From Heterohyrax brucei (Eukaryota; Chordata; Mammalia; Hyracoidea; Procaviidae): a stretch of 64,000 bases of DNA. The notes under the pieces are model-generated. The model saw nothing but the letters and a program-made list of their open reading frames with translations. It did not search any database and had not been told where the DNA came from. Shown piece after piece: positions 43,820 through 55,329 of the stretch; the first letter of the stretch is position 1; each line of letters starts with the position of its first letter. The stretch covers positions 66,886,351-66,950,350 of the forward strand of contig CM053162.1 of the NCBI GenBank assembly GCA_028571685.1. Direction: 5' to 3'. A program made the translations under genes and the position numbers.

Positions 43820-44319
43820 TGTTACAGATTGAACTGTGTCCCCTGCAAAATGTTGTAGCAATTTGGGTTAGCCATGATTCCAGCTATTGGATGATGTTCT
43901 TACATATTGTAAATCCTGCTTCTATGATGTTAACCAGGGAGGAAGGGCAGCAGTGGTGTTGTTGGGGGAGGACTCAGTCTGTAAGATTATATCGCACCTT
44001 TTGACAATCTCTTAGGATATAAAAGAAATCAGTTACCAGAGAGATTTGGGGACCTTATACCATCAAGAAAGGAGCAGTACTGGGAGCAAAATAAGTCTTT
44101 TGGAAAGGATCCAAGATCCCTAGGTCTCAGAAGCTCTCAGCCAAGAGGAAGACTGACACCAAGAACCTACCTCCAGGGCAAAGAGAGAAAGACTTCCCCA
44201 AGAGCTCATGTCCTCAATTTGGACTTTTAGCCCACTTTTCTCTGAAACGATAAAATTTTCTTTGTTAAAACTACCCACTTGTGGCATTTCTGTTACAGAA
44301 ACACTATAGGACTAACGCA
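43820..44319 (+). mobile_element. MaLR/ERVL-like solo LTR
   Basis: TGTTACAGATTGAACTGTGT, CTCTTAGGATATAAAAGAAA, AGACTGACACC, ACCCACTTGTGGCATTTCTG, AGGACTAACGCA. Sense orientation; flanking 5-mers TCATC/CCAGC match poorly. Confidence 0.75.
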
Positions 44320-44589
44320 CCAGCATTTAAGAAACTTAAAAAAATAATAAATATAAGGATTTAAGAAGGGCTAAGTCAAAACTTCTAAAGTTAAAGAATG
44401 GATTAGGTGAGAAAAAAATTACTTAGAAGTTTTGAAGACCAAAATGATAGCTATTTTCAGGAAGTTTTCTTTGAAGAACATGAATGAAAGATAAATATAT
44501 ACTAAAGTAAAAAATGTGGAAACTAAAATCTAAATATGACCTTAATAATGAAAAATATAAAACCTCACTTAGAAAAAGAGTAGTCAAAA
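44320..44589. other. AT-rich spacer, nothing recognised
   Basis: Simple AT-rich sequence, no gene. Confidence 0.4.
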
Positions 44590-45241
44590 TGTAACCAGGG
44601 GCCTCTGAAGACCCTCAAGGGTCCTTGGTAGACCAACAATAAAGAATTCCTCAGAGAGCTCAGACTGGCCCATGAGAGAAATAGTTATTTAAAAAGGAAA
44701 GCTCTTTGAAGTGCAGCAATAGCGGAGTGTACGGCACTCCCGCAGGGTGTGTTACTCGGCAGGTTTGACACTGGATTTTTATAGTCCGTCTATGCGTGGT
44801 GTATAGCTAGTGAGAACAATCAGCGATGGCAGTCTGAAGTAATTCCTTTTTTTGGCAGATGATTTCTGGTCTCCTGGTTGGTGCACCTGTAGACTTCAAG
44901 GTGGCTCCTGCCAAGGGGTCTTTGGGGAGTAGCAGCAGGACTCATGGGGTATTGTGCATGCGCAGTTCCTTGATCCTTTGGTTCGATGCCACTATCCTCA
45001 TGGTAGCTCCCTAGCGCTCCCCTTGGAAGGTCATATAGTGGTCAAAGTGAGACTTCCTGCGGGCATCGCTGGAGCTGGTTCCGTCCAATTCCTTCTGAAA
45101 CACAACTTTAAGGAAGTTCACACAACTGTTTGGAGACTTATCTTAGTGTCCCAAGATGTAAATATTGCTTATTGATAATTTTAATCACAGTGCTTAAAGA
45201 AACCTTCAGGCTCTCTGTCTTATTCCCAAGTGTTGACTCCA
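44590..45241 (-). mobile_element. LTR-like element, minus orientation (tentative)
   Basis: The left end TGTAACCAGGGGCC resembles the TGTTACCAG end of the LTR at 35139. On the minus strand it shows a TATA-like CTATAAAAATCC (near 44780) and later TTTATTGTTG near its end. Unusually GC-rich core with CpGs (GTACGGCACTCCCGCAGG, GTGCATGCGCAGTTCC). The right boundary is uncertain; GACTCCA followed by AAAG versus AAAA on the left is only suggestive. Confidence 0.5.
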
Positions 45242-45637
45242 AAAGTGTCTGTTTTTCCGAAGGATTTCTGTTGTATATTTCCACACAGACTATTCTGCCT
45301 ACCTCAATAATACAGTTAATAATCTAGAAATATGTAAAACGAATTTCTATTTCTAAAGAAAAATATTATCAAATTAGTTTCTGTGTCATGAATAGATTGG
45401 TAATGTTTTTTATTGTGATTAAGTAGAAGTATACAGTCTAATAAATCAATTTTTTATGCCCACCTATCTGCAGCTCCCTCTGCTCTCCCTACACAGTAAC
45501 AGTACACGCCTCCTTTTGACTCCATATATTTAGTGTTCTCTTAACAAGCGTTTCCCCACGGCCCCTTCTCAGCCATCTAGAAAGATGCTATGAAGATCTG
45601 TAAAAAAAAAAAGTTTAAGAGCTGTCATAAAAGTGGG

Positions 45638-45770
45638 CTTCTTGTGGTACAGTAAAGAGTTCAGTTGCTAATCTTGGCCTTAATCCACCAACCATTCTTT
45701 GGAAACCCTGTGGAGCAGCTTGACTCTCTCTTATTGGGTCACTAAGAGTCAGAATCAACACAACTGCAAT
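45638..45770 (+). mobile_element. AfroSINE, sense, diverged
   Basis: GGCTTCTTGTGGTACAGTAA, ATTCTTTGGAAACCCTGTGG, AGCAGCTTGACTCTCTC, GTCACTAAGAGTCAGAATC. Confidence 0.78.
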
Positions 45771-45990
45771 AAGTGCTGTCTTTAATATCTACATACCTTT
45801 AAAAATGGTTAGTAAAATGAAGAGCATGATGCTTTGTTATTTTGGGACATGATTTCTTACAGTGGCATTAAACTTTATATTAAACTGAACCTCACACATT
45901 CCTCTATCTAGTCTAACAAGTTGCTGTGATGGAAAAATAAAAATGAAAGATCTATAACATCAAAAAGAATAGCAAACTTAGAATTCTCTG

Positions 45991-46665
45991 TGTTATGGAT
46001 TGAATTGTCTCTCTTCCAATCTGTGTTGAGATTCTAACTCCTATATACTTGAGGATTCAATCAAGTGTACTGTAACATAAAGATGGCCTGGTAGTACAAT
46101 GGTTAATTGCTTGGTTGCAAACCAAAAGGCTGGCAGTTTGAACAGACATCCAGAGGCTCCAGGGAAAAAGATGTGGCAGTAGGCTTTCATAAAGATAACA
46201 CACTTAGAGTACCTCTAAGAGAATCAGACTCTGTCTCGCTATGTTGCTATCAGTTGGAATTGAGTCTAAGGCTATGGGTTTTGGTTTGGAATGTGATATA
46301 ATCATCTTCCAGTGTAACGTAATCAAATATTTGAGGTCAACTTACGATGATTTCTAAACCTAATCACTTGTAAGTTACATAAAGAACACATAGACACCCA
46401 GACATGCATGAAAACACAAAACCAGAGAGTAAAGACAGATTCTATCTGCTGAGCGAAAGCTGGATGTACCTACAACCCCAAGAACTCCAAGCATTGTCAG
46501 TGACAAAAGACAAAAGAGACAAAAAAGTACCTTCTCTTGGGGCCAGCCTGAATTCAGACTTATCTTCCTGAGCAATGAGAAAGCAAATTACTGTTTTTTG
46601 TTGTTTGTTTGTTTTAGCCACTACTTGTGGTATTTCTATTACAGCAGTACTCAGAAACTAAGATA
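45991..46665 (+). mobile_element. MaLR/ERVL-like LTR split by a long-type SINE
   Basis: TGTTATGGATTGAATTGTCT to AAACTAAGATA, sense; interrupted by 46083-46280. The 5' part is the best-preserved MaLR-like start in the window. Confidence 0.75.
46083..46280 (+). mobile_element. Long-type AfroSINE-related element inside LTR
   Basis: GATGGCCTGGTAGTACAATG, ACCAAAAGGCTGGCAGTTTG, AGGCTCCAGGGAAAAAGATG, AGTAGGCTTTCATAAAGAT, GTTGCTATCAGTTGG, GGGTTTTGGTTTGG. Confidence 0.78.
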
Positions 46666-46689
46666 TCACATAACAATATAGTTTCCAAA

Positions 46690-46850
46690 GCCAAACCCAC
46701 TGCAGTCAAGTGGTTTCTGACTCACACCCACCTTATATGTCAGAGTAGACCTGCCCCATAGAGTTTCCAAGGAGCACCACACAGATTTGACCTGTGGACC
46801 TTTTGTTAGCAGAAGTAGCACTTAGCCACTATACTGTCAGGGTTTCTAGC
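46690..46850 (-). mobile_element. AfroSINE, antisense, full length
   Basis: AAGCCAAACCCACTGCAGTC, TTTCTGACTCACACCCACC, ACCTGCCCCATAGAGTTTCC, AGCACTTAGCCACTATACTG, GTCAGGGTTTC. Confidence 0.86.
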
Positions 46851-47100
46851 AGTATTACTACCCTGGAAAACCAGGAGAATCAGGTGAAAGCAAACAGTAG
46901 AACTGTGGGAGTATACAGTGGTAGCCAGTTATTAAATGAATGTCTTTAATGAACATTGTACCTAGAAGTTACTAATAGCCAGTTAGAAAATGTGGAGAAA
47001 ATTTAAACTAAAACAGCAAAATAAATAAATAAAATAATAATAATAAAATTGACATAGTTTAAAATTTATGTTATATAGTACTGATAAGAGCATTACTGTG

Positions 47101-47167
47101 TTTTGTTGCACCTAAAATTGTTGCACCTAAAATTTTGTTGCACCTAAAATTTTGTTGCATCTAAAAA
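47101..47167. repeat. Short minisatellite, about four 16-18 bp units
   Basis: Units of the form TTGTTGCACCTAAAATTT repeat four times, the last with GCATC. Confidence 0.9.
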
Positions 47168-47659
47168 GGACAGATGGAGATTTTCATATATAAAGAGTTC
47201 TAAGGAAGGTAGCAGCATCAGGTAAGGAGGATAAAGATAGAGTGAGCAGCCCCCACTTGTCTGTCAGTGGAGGCTTGCTTGCTGCTGTGATGCTGGAAGC
47301 CCTGCCACTGGTATTTAGGTACCAGCAGGGTCATCCATGGTAGACAGATTTCAACTGACCTTTCAGACTAAGACAGATTAGGAAGATGGACCCAACAGTC
47401 TACTTCTGAAAATAATTAGCCGGAGAAAACCTTAAGAATAGCAGCTGAACATTGTCAGATACAGTGTCAGAAAGCGAGCCCCTCCCGGTTGAAAGGCACT
47501 CGGAAGATGACTAGGGAAAAGTTGCCTCCTCAAAGGAGAATTTACCTTAATGATGTGGATGGAGTAAGGCCTCAGGAACCTTCATTTGCTGATGTGACAT
47601 GACTCAAAATAAGAAGACATAGCTGCAAACATCAATTAATAATCAGAACACAGAATGTA

Positions 47660-48850
47660 TAAAGTATGAATCTAGGAAAATTGGAAATCATCAAAAATAA
47701 AATGGAATGCATAAACATGTATTTCCTAGGCATTAGTGAGCTGATACGGACTGACTTTGGCCATTTTGAATCTGACAATCATGTGGTCTACCACACTGGG
47801 AACAAGAACTTGAAGAGGAATGGTACTGCATTCACCATCAAAAAGAACATCTCAGTGTGTGTCCTGAGGCACAATGCTGTCAATGATAGGATAGCATCTA
47901 TACGCCTACGAGTAACGCCAGTTAACACGACTATTACTCAAATTTATTCACCAAGCACTAAGGCCACAGATGACAAGCCTGAAGATTTTTACTAGCTTCT
48001 GCAGTCTGAAATTGATCAACTGTGCAATCAGGGTGCATTGATAATTACTGGTGACTGTAACACAAATGTTGGGAACAAAAAAGGATTGGTAGTTAGAAAA
48101 TATGGCCTTGGTGACAGAAATAATGCCAGAGATCACATGATAGATGTGGTGGTCACGATTATGTCAACTTGGCTACTCCAAGTTGGATGTATTAAGTGGT
48201 AGGGCGGCGTTTGTGGTGGCTCCCCACCGCTCGGCTCTCATCTCCCCACCTTCCACTACTACTGCTGGTCTGCTCATGTAGCCAGGAGATCCTGTTCTCT
48301 TCCTCTGATGTCTGGTTCCAGGACTTGAACTAGCAGCTGTTGGACTCATCAGTCCTTACAGTTGGCACTTGAGAGTCCTGCTCCCTGACCTGCAGATCCT
48401 GGGTTCGCCAGCCTCTGCCGCTTCGTCTCACCAGCTTGGAATCCACTGACCTCCACAACCAGTGATCTAGAACTCTGGTCTCTGACCTGCTGACTTTGGG
48501 TTCCTCAGCTTCCGTGCCCATGTGAGGCTTGGGCCAGAACTTGGGACATTCAGCTTCTGTGATTATGTGAGCTGTTTCCTATATCTGTATCTATCTATCT
48601 ATCTATCTTATAAATCTTTCCTTGTACCTACACGTGTTACTGGTTTTGCTTCCCTAGAAAACCCAGCCTAAGACAAGAAGGATTGGTAGTTGGAAAATAT
48701 GGCCTTGGTAACAGAAATAATGCCAGAGATCACATGATAGACTTTTGCAAGACTAACAATTTCTTCTCTGCCGATATCTTTTTTAACCATCACAAATGGT
48801 GACGATATACATGGACCCTACCAGATGGAATACACAGAAACCAAATCAAC
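47660..48850 (+). pseudogene. RTE endonuclease pseudogene, split by LTR
   Basis: Apurinic-type endonuclease of the RTE clade. 47666-47995 encodes MNLGKLEIIKNKMECINMYF, LGISELIRTDFGHF, KNLKRNGTAFTIKK and TITQIYSPSTKATDDKPEDF. A stop follows, then LITGDCNTNVGNK (near 48040-48075, the conserved GDFN-type motif). The LTR interrupts it. At 48678 it resumes: DFCKTNNFFSADIFFNHHK. Not functional. Confidence 0.88.
48145..48677 (+). mobile_element. ERVL-type LTR with 64-bp flanking duplication
   Basis: Starts TGTGGTGGTCACGATTATGT(CAACTTGGC), a motif pattern of mammalian ERVL-type LTRs. Ends with a (TATC)n run (48585-48608), TGGTTTTGCTTCCCTAGAAA and CCTAAGACA. The target segment 48081-48144 recurs at 48678-48741 with 2 mismatches in 64 bases, far longer than the 5 bp expected of ERVL integration. 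The exact family is not certain. Confidence 0.6.
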
Positions 48851-49299
48851 TACAGCTGTGGAAAAAGATGATGGAAAAGCTCTCTATCAGCACTCAGAAC
48901 AAGACCAGGTGTCGACAGCAGCACGGAGCATCAATTGCTCATATGCAAATTAAAAATGAAACTGAAGAAAAGTGGAACAAGTCCACAAGAGCCAAAGTAC
49001 GACCTTGAGTATATACCTCCTGAGTTTAAACACCACCTCAAAAGCAGATTTGATGTGTTAACCAGTAATGACCAAAGGCTAGACAAACTGTGGAATGATA
49101 TCAAAGACATCATCCATGGAGAGAGCAAGAGAGCATTCAAAAGATAGAAAAGAAAGAAAAGACCAAATTGGATGTCAGAAGAGACTCTGAAACTTGCTCT
49201 CAAAGTTGAATAGCTAAAGCAAAGGGAAGGAATGGCGAAGTAAAAGACCTCAACAGAAGACTTCAAAGAGCACCTCGAGAAGAAATATATATATGTATA

Positions 49300-50930
49300 T
49301 ATTTATAATGACATGTGCAATGAGCTTGAAATGGAAAGCCAGAAGGCAAGAACACATTATGCATTTCTCAAGCTGAAAGAACTGAAGAAAAAATTCAAGC
49401 CTCAAGTTGCAGTAGTGAAGGATTCTATAGGAAACTATGAAATGACTCAGGAGGTGTCAAAAGAAGATGGAAGGAATACACAGAGCCATCATACCATAAA
49501 GAACTGGTTGATGTTCAGCCACCTGAAGAGGGAACGTATGATCAGAAACCAATGATACTGAATGAAGAAGTTGAAGCTGCATTAAAGGCACTGGTGAAAA
49601 CAAGGCTCTAGGAATTGTTGGGCTATCAACTGAGATATTTCAACAAACAGATGCAGCAGTGGGAATGCTCCCTCATCTATGTCAAGAAATTTGGAGGACA
49701 GCTACCTGGTCAACTGACTGGAAGAGAGTCATACTTATGCCTATTACAAAGAAAGGTGATCCAACTGAAAGCAGAAATTATTGAACAATATCACTAATAT
49801 CATACACAAGTAAAATTCTGCTCAAGATCATTCAAAAGCAATACAGTAGTATATTGACAAAAAACTATCAGAAATTCAAGCTGGATTCAGAAGTGGATGT
49901 AGAACCAAAGACATCATTGCCGATGTTGGGTGGATCTTGGCTGAAAGCAGAGAATGGCAGAGAGATGTTTACCTATGTTTCACGGACTGTGCAAAGGTAT
50001 TCAACTGTGTGGATCATAGTAAATTACAGCTAACAGTGTGGAGAAAGGAAATTCCAGAACACCTGATTGTGTTCTTAAGGAATCTGTATATGGATCAAGA
50101 GGCAGTTGTGAGAACAGAACAAGCGGATACTGTGTGGTTTAAAGTCACTTTTCCAGGGTTGAATCGTCTCACCATACCTTTTCAATCTGTATGTTTAGCA
50201 AATAATCCAAGAAGCTGGATTCAACAAAGAAGAACAAGGTATCAGGATTGGAGGATGACTCATTAACAGCCTGTGTTACACAGACGACACCACATTACTT
50301 GCTGGAAGTGATGTTGATTTGAAACACTTACAGATGAAAATCAAAGACCACAGCCTTCAGTATGGATTGCACCTCAACATCAAGAAAACAAGAATACTCA
50401 CAAGTGGACCAGTAAGCAACACTATCACAAACGGAGAAAGGATTGAGGATGTCAAGGATTTAATTTCACTTATGCCCACAATCAATAGCCATGAGAGCAT
50501 CAGTCAAGAAATCAATAGATACGTTGCATTTGGAAAATCTGCTATGAAGGATCTCTTTACAGTATTGAAAAGTAAAAATGTCACCTTTAAGACTAAAGTA
50601 CACCTGATCCAGGCCATGGTATTCTCAATTGCATCATATGCGTGTGGAAGCTGGACAATGAACAAAGAGGACAGAAGAAGAACTGATGCTTTCAAATTGT
50701 GTTGAGAAGAATGTTGACTGTACCATGGACTGCCAAAAGAACAAACAGATCTGTTCTGGAAGAAGTACAACCAGAGTGCTCCTTGGAAAAAAAGATGGTA
50801 AGACTGTGTCTTGTATACTGTGGACGTGTTGTCTTGAAAAATCAGTTCCTAGAGAAGGACATCATGCTTGTTACAGTGGAGGGTCAGTGAAAAAGAGGAA
50901 GACCCTTGTCAAAATGGATTGACACGGTGT
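49300..50930 (+). pseudogene. RTE reverse transcriptase pseudogene
   Basis: Linker (MCNELEMESQKARTHYAFLK, FKPQVAVVKDSIGN), then RT blocks: CSLIYVKKFGGQLPGQLTG, DVYLCFTDCAKVFNCVDHSK (palm entry), the catalytic box read as LCYTDD instead of YADD near 50270, GLHLNIKKTRILTSGPVSNT, and ACGSWTMNKEDRRRTDAFKL. The C-terminal frame continues to about 50930. Frame changes and the altered catalytic box show it is dead. Confidence 0.9.
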
Positions 50931-51084
50931 CTGCAACAATGCGCTTAAACATGAAAACTATTGTGGACATGGTGCGAGACTGGTCAGTGTTGTGTTCTAT
51001 TGTGCATGGAGTCGTTATGAGTTTGAACCGACTCAACAGCAACAAACAACAAAATGCTTTCTATACTGTAATTTATATTAAGAA

Positions 51085-51570
51085 AACCCTTCTCGTGGAA
51101 ACAACCTAAAAACTCATCAATGAACGATTACATCAACCAAATGTGATATACACATATAATGGAATACTCCCGAGCCAGAAAGAGAAATGAAATCCTGAGA
51201 CATGCTTTAATGTGGATCAACCTTGAAAACATTATTTTGAGTGACATCAGTCAGCCACAAAAGCACGAATATTGCATGATCTCACTGAAATGAAATAACA
51301 AAAATAGGTAAAGGTATGGACACCTAGGGTTATTAATAATTACTAAGGTTAGGAGAAAGGGAGGAGGAGGAAGCATTGTTTAGGATGCAGTAGGATTCTA
51401 AGTCGACGGCACTTGGCTTGGCTTGGCTAGGATTCTAAGTATGATGATGGAAAATTTGAGAAAGATATGGGAGCTGGATGCACAGCATGGTTAATGTAAT
51501 TGTTATTGAATTCTATGCATGTACAATGTTGACTTGGCAAACATTTTGTTATATAAATTATTTAACAATT
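51085..51570 (+). mobile_element. Old L1 3' fragment, sense
   Basis: GGAAACAACCTAAAAACTCA, ATAATGGAATACTCCCGAGC, TGTGGATCAACCTTGAAAAC, GTGACATCAGTCAGCCACAA, ATATTGCATGATCTCACTG: the widely conserved L1M-type 3' coding/UTR region. Carries the 25-bp insert at 51403. Confidence 0.8.
51403..51427 (+). mobile_element. 25-bp tail insert with perfect 12-bp TSD
   Basis: TCGACGGCACTTGGCTTGGC plus five more bases (TTGGC). Flanked by TAGGATTCTAAG at 51391-51402 and 51428-51439, identical over 12 bases. This is the clearest case of a SINE/RTE-tail-only insertion here. No SINE body or promoter is included. Confidence 0.9.
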
Positions 51571-51621
51571 AAAAAAAAGAAAATCTCAATTATGTAAAGA
51601 TTAATTTGAAACTCTATTACA

Positions 51622-52702
51622 TTACATACCAGAAAGGTATTTACTTGTATTTTACTGACTACACAAAGGCAGTCCCCATTCTCCACCTTGCAGAGGATGA
51701 GAATTCCGGAACACTTAACTGTGCTCATGAGGAAACTGTGTAAGGATCAGGAGGCAGTTATCTGAATACAAAATGGAGACACTGCTTGATTTCACGTCAG
51801 GAAATGTGTTCATCAGGGTTGCATCCCTTCACTATAACCTTTCTATCTTCATGCTGAGCAAATAATCTGAGAAGCTGGACTGTATCAAAAGAAGAGGACC
51901 TTAGGACTGGAGGAAGACTCATTATGAACCTTCATTGTGCAGATGACACCACCTTGCTTGCTGAGAAGAGGACATGAAGGACCTACTGATGAAAATGAAA
52001 GGCCATAGCCTTCAGTTTGCATTACTCCTCAACATCAAGAAAACAAAAGTCCTCACAACTGGACCAGTGAGCAACTTCATGATAAAGGGAGAAAAGACTG
52101 AGGATGTCATTTTGTTTGAATCCACAGTCAATGTCCAGAGAAGCATCAGTCAAGAAATCAAAAGACACATTGTAATGGGCAACTCTGCAGCAAAAGACTT
52201 CTTTAAAGTGTTGAAAAGGAAGTTGTCACTTTAGAGACTAAGGTGACCCTGATCCAAGCCGCGGTATTTTCAGTTGCATCACACGCATGCGAAAGCTGGG
52301 AGCTTAAGTGAAGAAGACAGAAAAAGAACTGATGCCTTTGAATCGTGGTGGTGAAGAAGAGTGCTGAATATAGCGTGGACTCCAGAGAAACAAAGAGATC
52401 TGTCTTGGAAGAAGTACAACCAGGGTGCTCCTTACATGCACGGATGATGAGACTAAGTCTTACATACTTTAGATATGTTGTCAGGAGGTATCAACACTTG
52501 GACAAAGATATCATGCTTGGTAAAGCAGAGGGTCAGGTAAAAAGACAAAGACCCTCGGTGAAGCGGACTGACGCAGTGGTTGTGACAACAGACTCAAACA
52601 TAACAACAGCTGCAGGCATGGCACGAGACAAGGTAGTGTTTTCTTCCATTGTGCAACGTGTCACTATGAATTGCAACCCACGAAACGGCACATAACAACA
52701 GT
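51622..52702 (+). mobile_element. RTE 3' half, sense, second copy
   Basis: TACCAGAAAGGTATTTACTT, then palm (CATTGTGCAGATGAC, read CADD), MKDLLMKMKGHSLQFALLLN with IKKTKVLTTGPVSNFM, and to the 3' end (TATGAATTGCAACCCACG, GGCACATAACAACAGTC). It lies about 600 bp downstream of the longer RTE in the same orientation. Confidence 0.85.
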
Positions 52703-53324
52703 CAGTTATCCTTACGCATCTCTGGACGAACACTGTGAAACTGGCCATACACAGTTTTAAAAAACGTTAGAAGAAACCGACTAATCAATATCTCATAAGA
52801 CAGGTTTGAAAATCTCTTTCAAGTATCTTTAAGAATTTAGTACAAAAGGAAGTTGAGATTTTAAAATTATGTGAAGATGCTACGTACGCAGCAAGAAGCA
52901 GTGAGTCAATGACTTATCTTTTGGTGAAAAAAGCTAGAATCCTAATTTATACTTTAATAGTTTTCTTAAGTATTTTCTTTTTTAAAGAAAAACACATGAC
53001 TACAACACAGGGTAGATATGAAGCAATTGTCTGCTTATTTCTATGCCTGACTCCACACATTAAAAAGAAAATGGTATTATACTTGACTCCATAACTTTTA
53101 AGATTTGTCTGAATTGAAAATCATTGAAAATATATTTAATGAAAAACTTGTCAAATAAATTTACAGACAGAACAATGTAACTGAGTCTTTAAAATAAAAC
53201 CTAACATTTTTTATTAACAATCATCGATATGTCGTTGTCCCTGTTTTAAAAATATTATAAGTACTCATCTTAGCACCATATAAGCCTGAGTGTATTTATT
53301 AAGTCTCGTCGTGTCCCCTCAGCA
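52703..53324. other. Non-genic, nothing recognised
   Basis: AT-rich, about 620 bp. Confidence 0.4.
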
Positions 53325-53425
53325 TCACGGGAAAAAATCAGAGATCAGCAGGATTCAGTACAATGCTCGAGTCACCTTGTTAGTAATTAGAAAACCCAGG
53401 ATTCGGCCCCAGCTCATCAGCAATT
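53325..53425 (-). mobile_element. MIR-like, antisense
   Basis: CGAGTCACCTTGTTAGTAAT followed by AAACCCAGGATTCGGCCCC, the reverse MIR centre. Short and diverged. Confidence 0.5.
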
Positions 53426-54204
53426 CTGGATTCCCAATCCACATTGAAGGTCGCCACTACAGGGGTGTGACATTCTCACTCAGAGTGAGCTGAGCTCATT
53501 CTCAGCCTTGGTGGTTGCTCTCTTGAATTTCTAAAACGATTCTTGATCAAAGAAATTTTTATTTTCATTTGACACTGGGTCTTGCAAATTATGTAGCTGA
53601 TCTTGCATGCAGTTACCCACAGTATAATTGTGGTTGTGTTTATTTATTACAAAACAGTCTTTATATTACTATGAAGCTAAGACTTCAGTTATAAACATAC
53701 TATCATAGTCTACCAAAGTATAGTAATAGCAAGAGTTATAAACAGCATTTTAAAAATAATTGTGTATCATCTAATTGAATGACTTGATAATAATTTAATA
53801 TGTGAAGCCTGTACCGTTGGGTGTTTTAGTACCCTGAATTTTATCAATTGCAAGTAATGTTGCCATTAAATTCTGCACTGACAAGTTCATGTGGAATAAA
53901 ATTGTTCACAGTATCCCAGGAACAAAACGTGGGGACAAAAATATTAACAGTACTTTCCAATGTAATTAAAAATATTTCAATTTTTATCTTAAAAAATAAT
54001 TCAGGCTTAATTTTTTTAAGGTTATACACATCATTCTTCTATCATTTTTCTCCTAGATCTTCCAAGTAATAATATATTAATAAAGTCTAGTGATTGAAAT
54101 TTGGAAATTTACACTATTAGTATAATTACAGATCTTACTCAAATTTCACCATTCCTCCTGTGAATGTCTTTCTGGATCAAAATTTAATTCAGGGTCACAT
54201 GTTG
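53426..54204. other. Non-genic, nothing recognised
   Basis: About 780 bp; AT-rich; no exon or family. Confidence 0.4.
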
Positions 54205-54695
54205 TGTTTAGTCATCTAGTGCTGCTGTAAACAGGACAAGTGAATGACTTTAACAGAGAGAGATTTTTTTCTCTCACAGCGCAGAAGGATTCATTTCCAA
54301 ATTCTAGATGTTAGCTCCAGAGAAAGGCTTTCTGTCGGCTCTGAGAAAGGCCCTTGTCATCAGTCTTCTCTTGTTCCAGGAGCATCTCAGCACAAGAACC
54401 TCAAGTCCAAACAACATGCTTCCCTGTCACTGCTGCTTTCTCGGTGGTATGAGGTCCCTATGTTTCTTACTGGCTTTTCTCTTTTGTATCTCAAACGAGG
54501 TTGGCTTAAGGCACTTTCCAGTCTCGTAGACCTCATCAGTGTAAATGCCTCTAATTCATCTTGAGTAACAGTGACAGAACTTACAACACGTAAGAAAATC
54601 CCATGAAATGACAAAATGATGGACAGTCATACAACACTGGGACTCATGGCCCAGTCAAACTGATATACACACTTTGGGGGGCTCGTGAATCAACC
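54205..54695 (-). mobile_element. MaLR/ERVL-like solo LTR
   Basis: TGTTTAGTCATCTAGTGCTG, AGGAGCATCTCAGCACAAGA, TCGGTGGTATGAGGTCCC, GAATCAACCCATGACG. Some 3'-side decay; no clear target duplication. Confidence 0.75.
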
Positions 54696-55055
54696 CATGA
54701 CGCTATCATTTCCTCCTAGTTGCTTTTAAGATTGCACAGTTCCTTGGGCTATCTTTGTGCTTCAGGACCTCAGCACTTAGCAAGAGCGTTACTATTTGGT
54801 CGAACGTCACTGAACTTGGATTTGCCTGATGTTTTTTCACTGTGAATTTGAGCGATAAATGTAACAAATCACACCATACATAAGCATTAGTCAAAAAAAA
54901 CAAGTGAATTCTGTTAGAAAAGTGTGTGAACAGTTCCTAATCAAGACTCTGAATCCAGAAAAAAGTTATAAGAAGGAAAAAAAAATACACATTACATAGA
55001 GAACAAGAGTTTTAATTTACATTAGGCTGAAAGTTTGAAATTCCTAGTGCATGAA
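54696..55055. other. Non-genic, nothing recognised
   Basis: About 360 bp without assigned elements. Confidence 0.4.
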
Positions 55056-55206
55056 ACTTGTTGCCTTCAAGTTGATTCCAACTCATATTAACCCTACTGG
55101 ACACAGTCGAATTATACCACAGAGTTTCCAAGGAGCAGTTGGTGGATTTGAACTGCCGACCTTTTGTTTAGCAGACAAACTCTTAACCACTGGACCACCA
55201 GGGCTA
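55056..55206 (-). mobile_element. AfroSINE, antisense
   Basis: GTTGCCTTCAAGTTGATTCC, ACAGAGTTTCCAAGGAGC, GAACTGCCGACCTTTTGTTT, CTTAACCACTGGACCACC, AGGGCT. Confidence 0.86.
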
Positions 55207-55329
55207 CAATATATGGAAGTCTTCGAGTAGAAACAAGGGAAAGAGTGATAGACTCTTAGGTGAATGAAACTAAAAATATGAACAGGTAGTTCAGAGAAAA
55301 TTAAGTGTAAATAGCCACCTAAGGGAGAA

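Larger units (their letters stand above)
47255..51045 (+). mobile_element. Long RTE (BovB-type) LINE relic, sense
   Basis: 5'UTR (GAGGCTTGCTTGCTGCTGTG, CTGGAAGCCCTGCC; compare 56540), endonuclease, linker, reverse transcriptase, C-terminal part and 3' end with a GTTTGAACCGACTCAACAGC / AACAAACAACAAAA tail. Near full length at about 3.25 kb once the inserted LTR and one target copy (about 0.6 kb) are removed. Frames are broken in many places. Confidence 0.88.

Noticed and set aside
47101-47167. CRISPR-like direct repeats
   Set aside because: Units are contiguous without spacers and the genome is mammalian; a small minisatellite.
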